Position numbers and translations under genes: made by a program. The notes beneath the pieces are model-generated. The model searched no databases. It had not been told where the DNA came from and saw only the letters and a program-made list of their open reading frames with translations. Positions 7,656-11,842 of a stretch of 11,842 nucleotides of DNA are shown piece by piece. The stretch comes from Bacillota bacterium (lineage in GTDB: Bacteria; Bacillota; Clostridia; Lachnospirales; Lachnospiraceae). The stretch covers positions 1 to 11,842 of the forward strand of contig JAEWWQ010000174.1 of the NCBI GenBank assembly GCA_023458855.1. The letters are read 5' to 3'. The first letter of the stretch is position 1; each line of letters opens with the position of its first letter.

Positions 7656-10054
7656 TCAAAAGCGGCCATTTGATCAAGCGTTCTATGATAACTTATTTCA
7701 TGTGGCAGTTCTAACTTCTTCTCAGACCATTTTCCTGATACAGCATCTTTACTATAGATACATTCTGTATTTCCGTAATCTGGGATTTCAACCTGACTTT
7801 TATTTCCATCCACTTTATTTTCCAATATCAATTGTTCTCCCTCACTAAGTGAGAACCCAACCTGCAGTAAGATATCTTTTTGCTCTTCCAGACAATTTGC
7901 ACAATTAATTCTTACTTCTTCTCCCGGCTCCATTACCTTCTCCGGTAAGTAATATACATGTGATGGTCTTTCCTTATCCTTAACATAATAGTCCTTTGTT
8001 AAAATCGGGTGTAATGTAGGATTATATATATAAAAATAATCAGACTCTCCTTCTGACTTGACCTTGGTAATTGTGAGTCCTGCATTATTATCATCTCTTA
8101 CATACATGGAAACATACACGTTTCCATTCTTTATCATTTCTTTCTTAACAGAAACCGATGAACCGTAATATTTTGTTCCATTGATTCTCCAATATGCAAT
8201 CTTTTTTCCCTCAGGGATGTCCGCAGTGATCGTTACATCAAGGTCTGAAAAGTATACTGCCTTGATTCCCGGCGATTCCACCTGCACCGTATTGATATGC
8301 GCATAACTTCCCGTAGGAATATTCAGCATCAGCGTATACTTATCTCCGACATTCCATTCAGACTCTATTCCCTCCTGCATATCTGCCGGCGTCTTCTCTG
8401 CCCACTTTTCTATGACCTGCAATTGTTCTTCCATATAAACTTCATCAATATTGGTATAAGAATCCTCTGCATTGCTGATTGCTATAAAATGCTGCATTTC
8501 CTGCGCACGTTCCTTTTTCAGCTCAGTTAAGACAGCTGAAATGCTGCTATCAGAAAAAGAGTCATTCATCAAGTCACACAGATACGAGACAAATACCCCT
8601 CTTACATCATCGCGTTGTAATAATGCCTTCATTAACGGAGCATCATTTGCAATTACATTTGACATCTTTTCATATACATTATATTCACCCATGTCTTCCA
8701 TATCGGTATCAAATCCCATGGAACTGTCTACATCATAGATCAAGTACCGATATCTGCCATCGAATACGGTATTATCCTGATATCCTTCTTCCTTTCCGGA
8801 TACATATCTGTACACACGTTCATTATTATCCGGCCAGTCTAAATTACCCATATAGCACTCTACTGCAAAGTACCGTATATAATTATCAATATCAATCTGA
8901 CTGCATAAGTCTTCATAGATATCCTCATCTGTCAGATCCATCTGACTGTATTTCGCATATAGCTTATTATACTCTTCGGCATATTCATTCTCATCAATAT
9001 TTTCTGTATCTGTGGCCATTCCCATTTCCGCATTTCCGATTACTACCATCTCGCCATCATAGGTACCATACTTCTGCTTGAAATAAGAATCATCATAATT
9101 CTCATGCATCCAATACAATCCTGCATATAAACCGTTGATATAGACCGTTGCCGGAGTTACTGATTGTACATCCTGTAATCCTGCCAGCTTTGCCAGGCGC
9201 ATTCCAAGTTCATCCCTGATGAAAGCAGATAAACGGTCATTCCCGGTATTTCTTACCTTCAGGCATTCATACTCTGCATTTACTGTTCCATCTGCTTCCG
9301 AACGGGCATCCTGAAAAAAAGCATACGGAAAATAACTGATAGAATCATATTCCTCTCTGGCATACAATTTGAAGGATTTCTGATCCGCTTCTCTGGTAAC
9401 TCCTCCTGACGTTCTGATACCCGCCTCCTGTGATATCACATTCGTACCATCGGATTCAAAGATATCTACATGTACGGGACGTTCACTTTCCTTCCCCCGT
9501 ACATTATAATTAGCAGGCATATCTCCGCTCTCTTCTTCAGCAGGGTGTGCCTTCAGATACTCATCCCGCAGTTTTCCCTCTGTAAAAATACCATTTTCAT
9601 ACCCATACAGGTTGTCATTATCCGTTACGATATTCATCACCAGAGTGCTATATCGTGTATCGACTTTGGCACCCATAATATAAGTGACCGTATAGGTCTC
9701 ACTTTGTGAACCATTGGAAAAATATTCCCGGAATCTTAGATTCCATACCCGTTCCGAATCTCCCACCGGCATATCAATCGGCTTTGTATACTGAAGTGTA
9801 TTCTTATTGCTATCCCTGTCAGGTTCCGAACCATCCAGGGTATAATATATATCACCTTCTTTGTATGGCTTTACCTCTAAAGAAAAGGCTTCTGTGTAGA
9901 ATCCGCTTTCCTTTGAAAAATCCAACAGACATAACTCACCGTTTACATGGTCCACATATGCTTTTTTCCCAAACACAAGAGCAAGAGCTCCCAGAAATAA
10001 TACCAGTATACTAAAAGTGATCAGTACTTCTACCAGTATTTTCCGCTTAACCGT
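7652..10054 (-). CDS. CotH-fold secreted kinase with chitobiase-C-like and lamin-tail-like domains (first of tandem pair; apparent ACG start)
   Basis: Read from the ACG at 10054 this is an 800-residue protein: VKRK, a hydrophobic anchor (about 6-27), a chitobiase-C-like domain with DIYYTLDGSEPD, the CotH kinase core with PANYNVRGKESERP, KVRNTGNDRL, NLDWPDNNER and YDVDSSMG (Asp441/Asp443), then a lamin-tail-like domain. It matches the neighbouring paralogue domain for domain, very closely in the core, so the two arose by tandem duplication. The first standard start codon is a GTG at 9976, but that lies at the end of the anchor and would delete it. AGGAG at 10061-10065 is six bases from ACG, which overlaps the DUF4956 stop. 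The anchor, the ribosome site and the paralogue all argue for starting at ACG; a changed start or a base error remains possible. Substrate unknown. Confidence 0.85.
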   Translation of the reverse strand, partial: TVKRKILVEVLITFSILVLFLGALALVFGKKAYVDHVNGELCLLDFSKESGFYTEAFSLEVKPYKEGDIYYTLDGSEPDRDSNKNTLQYTKPIDMPVGDSERVWNLRFREYFSNGSQSETYTVTYIMGAKVDTRYSTLVMNIVTDNDNLYGYENGIFTEGKLRDEYLKAHPAEEESGDMPANYNVRGKESERPVHVDIFESDGTNVISQEAGIRTSGGVTREADQKSFKLYAREEYDSISYFPYAFFQDARSEADGTVNAEYECLKVRNTGNDRLSAFIRDELGMRLAKLAGLQDVQSVTPATVYINGLYAGLYWMHENYDDSYFKQKYGTYDGEMVVIGNAEMGMATDTENIDENEYAEEYNKLYAKYSQMDLTDEDIYEDLCSQIDIDNYIRYFAVECYMGNLDWPDNNERVYRYVSGKEEGYQDNTVFDGRYRYLIYDVDSSMGFDTDMEDMGEYNVYEKMSNVIANDAPLMKALLQRDDVRGVFVSYLCDLMNDSFSDSSISAVLTELKKERAQEMQHFIAISNAEDSYTNIDEVYMEEQLQVIEKWAEKTPADMQEGIESEWNVGDKYTLMLNIPTGSYAHINTVQVESPGIKAVYFSDLDVTITADIPEGKKIAYWRINGTKYYGSSVSVKKEMIKNGNVYVSMYVRDDNNAGLTITKVKSEGESDYFYIYNPTLHPILTKDYYVKDKERPSHVYYLPEKVMEPGEEVRINCANCLEEQKDILLQVGFSLSEGEQLILENKVDGNKSQVEIPDYGNTECIYSKDAVSGKWSEKKLELPHEISYHRTLDQMAAFE

Positions 10055-10727
10055 GGTATTCTCCTGTATACTGTACCAGTGTCACATCCTTCACTTTATC
10101 ACACGCACGCACTTCCTCCAAAAAGCCCATGTCTCCTTCTTTGCAGGATAATTGCAGTGTTACCTCTGTTTCCTCATTTCTTAACACCTTGGATTTCAGA
10201 GAATAGCGTATGTTCTTAAGACTCTTTTTAATCTCTTTCTCACATTCTCCGGTTGTATGTACGATCATCACATAGGATTTCATATTCATCACTCTCGCAT
10301 TGAATAAGGCGATCAGGCAAATCATGATAATTGCAGCACAGATTGCTAAGATATACATGCTTGCTCCAACTGTGATACCAGTGGTGATCGCCCAGAACAA
10401 ATAGAGAAGATCAGATGGTTCCTTTACCGCTGTCCGGTATCTTACAATAGACAGTGCACCGACCATACCTAAGGAAATAACAACATTCGTACTGATTGCA
10501 AGGGTTACCATACAGGTCAATACACACATACCGACCAATGTCATGGCAAATGACCTGCTGTAGACAACTCCCTGATAGAACTTCTTATAGATATAATAGA
10601 TAAGAAGTCCCATTATCAATGCCACTGCAAGATCTACCATAATAGTAAGAATGGTGCTGGTCGATATTGCCTGATTATACATGTCTGATTCCAATACTGA
10701 TTTTTTAATCATGTCTCTAACGCTCAT
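10047..10727 (-). CDS. DUF4956 domain-containing membrane protein
   Basis: This 226-residue protein has three or four hydrophobic segments (about 25-46, 60-80, 82-95, 107-142) and a soluble C-terminal domain of about 80 residues. The core SLGMVGALSIVRYRTA (85-100) followed by KEPSDLLYLFWAI is the hallmark of DUF4956. The function is not established. In other bacteria DUF4956 genes often lie beside VTC-type polyphosphate polymerase-like genes and CotH-like genes, and here a CotH-like gene overlaps its 3' end, so a role in the same envelope process is likely. No VTC-domain gene is seen in the window. The ATG at 10727 has GGAG (10736-10739) eight bases upstream and follows the GtrII-like gene after 43 AT-rich bases in which no promoter is recognised. 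Confidence 0.9.
   Translation of the reverse strand: MSVRDMIKKSVLESDMYNQAISTSTILTIMVDLAVALIMGLLIYYIYKKFYQGVVYSRSFAMTLVGMCVLTCMVTLAISTNVVISLGMVGALSIVRYRTAVKEPSDLLYLFWAITTGITVGASMYILAICAAIIMICLIALFNARVMNMKSYVMIVHTTGECEKEIKKSLKNIRYSLKSKVLRNEETEVTLQLSCKEGDMGFLEEVRACDKVKDVTLVQYTGEYHG
10052..10065 (-). promoter_or_regulatory. Ribosome binding site with ACG as the only well-placed start codon
   Basis: On the minus strand AGGAG (10065-10061), six bases, then ACG (10054-10052). The frame has a TGA a short way upstream and no ATG, GTG or TTG between it and the GTG at 9976. The ACG spans the His and Gly codons (CAC GGT) at the DUF4956 C-terminus. CAT in place of CAC would encode the same His and restore an ATG start. 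Confidence 0.65.
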
Positions 10728-10770
10728 TTTTTTGTCTCCATTTCCGCTTTGTATTTATTATTTGATTCTT

Positions 10771-11842
10771 CTATTCATGCACCTTTACGACCCATATCCG
10801 GTTAATATTCTGAATGGAAGCCTTATCCGGATAGATCGGCATTGCCTGATATTCCTTTGTCTCTTTTATTGCAGTTATCTCTTCATCTGTCACCACCGGT
10901 AAATTGATTCCAAGATAAGTCCGCAAAAAGTTCCTTCTTGAACCGGTCGTCAGCAACCCATTCTCCAAGGCGATTCCTGAAAATTCGGTAAACCGGTCAT
11001 CATCTATATCGTAAGATGACAGCGGATTCGGATCCGGATAGAACTCTCCGATGATCGCAACGGCATCCCCATATTGATAGCCTGGCTGCGCTTCCACATT
11101 CATCATAATACGGTTGTAATACGCATATGCCCTGTCGAATGCAATCTCTGTTCTGAAGTAGGCTTCATTGGTCACCAGATAATTCCTGTATCCGATCAGC
11201 ACGATCAGCAGCACCGATATCCCTACGAGATATCCCGGTACCCGCTTCTTCCAGCCATGCAGAATCGCTCTGCCCTCCTGCTGTCTTACCTGCAGCCCCA
11301 GTGTCTCGGCGAAGGCAATCAGAATCACATAGACAAAAAAGTACGGATGCAGCATCATCAGAGTGGCATCCTGTGTCTCCGGTGCCAGAATATAGATCGA
11401 TGCAATTGCCATCGGAAGAAGCAGCAGTAATACTGACGCCAGTACCGCTTCCGCCTTATCCTTATATCTCTTACTGCCAATCATGATCCATAGAAAGGTA
11501 AGCACGATCATAATGCAGATCGTAATATTCACCAGTTGGGTAAAAGGTGTGGTAAAGCTATAAGGCTTCCACAGAAAATATTCCGATATCCTTTTGTAAG
11601 TACGCAGCATAAGACGCGGTAATTCCAATAGGTCTACCTGCCCCATCGTATCCAGACCTCTGTCTGTTGTGATATCGTGATTGAACCATCGGGATATTGC
11701 CAGATACGATAACAGCGTAACGATCAGTGCTGCCGCCGCTTTGCATCCGTCCAGAAAAACATCTTTACATTTTTTTCCATCCCTTATGATATCTAACAGA
11801 AATCCCATGATCAGAATACTGACTGCCAGACAGATATAGGAC
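10771..11842 (-). CDS. Polytopic membrane protein resembling GtrII-family glucosyltransferase (N-terminal part missing at window edge)
   Basis: The frame stays open to the right edge; residues upstream of the ATG at 11808 read as more hydrophobic membrane segment (SYICLAVSILI), so this is the C-terminal 356 residues of a longer gene. It has about six hydrophobic segments, then an extracytoplasmic tail. The segment AYYNRIMMNVEAQPGYQYGD followed by AVAIIGEF, near the tail start, resembles proteins annotated as glucosyltransferase domain (GtrII), which transfer sugars from a lipid carrier onto surface polymers outside the membrane. The tail also has SSYDIDDDRFTEFSG and ends IWVVKVHE. It precedes the DUF4956 gene by 43 bases in the same direction. 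The family call is by resemblance; another GT-C-type enzyme is the main alternative, since the N-terminal catalytic loops are outside the window. Confidence 0.6.
   Translation of the reverse strand, partial: SYICLAVSILIMGFLLDIIRDGKKCKDVFLDGCKAAAALIVTLLSYLAISRWFNHDITTDRGLDTMGQVDLLELPRLMLRTYKRISEYFLWKPYSFTTPFTQLVNITICIMIVLTFLWIMIGSKRYKDKAEAVLASVLLLLLPMAIASIYILAPETQDATLMMLHPYFFVYVILIAFAETLGLQVRQQEGRAILHGWKKRVPGYLVGISVLLIVLIGYRNYLVTNEAYFRTEIAFDRAYAYYNRIMMNVEAQPGYQYGDAVAIIGEFYPDPNPLSSYDIDDDRFTEFSGIALENGLLTTGSRRNFLRTYLGINLPVVTDEEITAIKETKEYQAMPIYPDKASIQNINRIWVVKVHE

Noticed and set aside
8623..9081. 152-codon plus-strand reading frame opposite the first CotH gene
   Set aside because: It is rich in His, Tyr, Ser and Pro as expected of a reverse-complement shadow and has no ribosome site or family features.
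7652..9976. Starting the first CotH protein at the GTG at 9976
   Set aside because: That start falls at the end of the anchor and would leave an unexported protein with no good ribosome site, unlike its paralogue.

Overview
All eleven genes in this 11.8 kb window read on the minus strand, so transcription runs from high to low coordinates. The packing is tight, with 4-8 base overlaps and gaps below 90 bases, as expected of one or two operons. AGGAG-type ribosome sites, the mild AT bias and the family mix (DUF4956, CotH-fold kinases, GtrII-like protein, paired MBOATs) suggest a Firmicute, most likely a Lachnospiraceae-type clostridium. That assignment is by resemblance only. No RNA genes, mobile elements, CRISPR arrays or stretches over 300 bases without a gene were found.

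Layout in transcription order. (a) 11842-10771: C-terminal part of a polytopic protein resembling the GtrII glucosyltransferase family, cut by the window edge. (b) 10727-10047: DUF4956 membrane protein. (c) 10054-7652 and 7655-5232: two tandem, related, membrane-anchored CotH-fold kinases, each with a chitobiase-C-like domain before the kinase and a lamin-tail-like domain after it. (d) 5147-3684 and 3648-2536: an MBOAT O-acyltransferase followed by a membrane-anchored SGNH-like protein, the pairing seen in polysaccharide O-acetylation and in teichoic acid D-alanylation (DltB/DltD). (e) 2521-2114: a VOC-fold protein. (f) A consensus promoter (TTGACA, 18 bases, TATAAT) at 2097-2068, then an acyl carrier protein, a MaoC hydratase, an SDR reductase and a second MBOAT, which is cut by the left edge at base 1.

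Taken together the locus looks like a cell-surface modification factory. Glycosyl transfer and secreted kinase functions lie upstream; two MBOAT acyltransferases and an SGNH partner sit downstream beside enzymes that could build or tailor a hydroxyacyl group on a dedicated carrier protein. The likely job is decorating an exported glycan or glycoprotein with acyl and perhaps phosphate groups. The acyl group, the acceptor and the kinase substrate cannot be read from the sequence.

The oddest sequence detail is the start of the first CotH gene. Its anchor is encoded in frame upstream of any ATG, GTG or TTG, and the codon at the ideal distance from a strong AGGAG is ACG. A C-to-T change there would restore ATG and leave the overlapping DUF4956 His codon synonymous.
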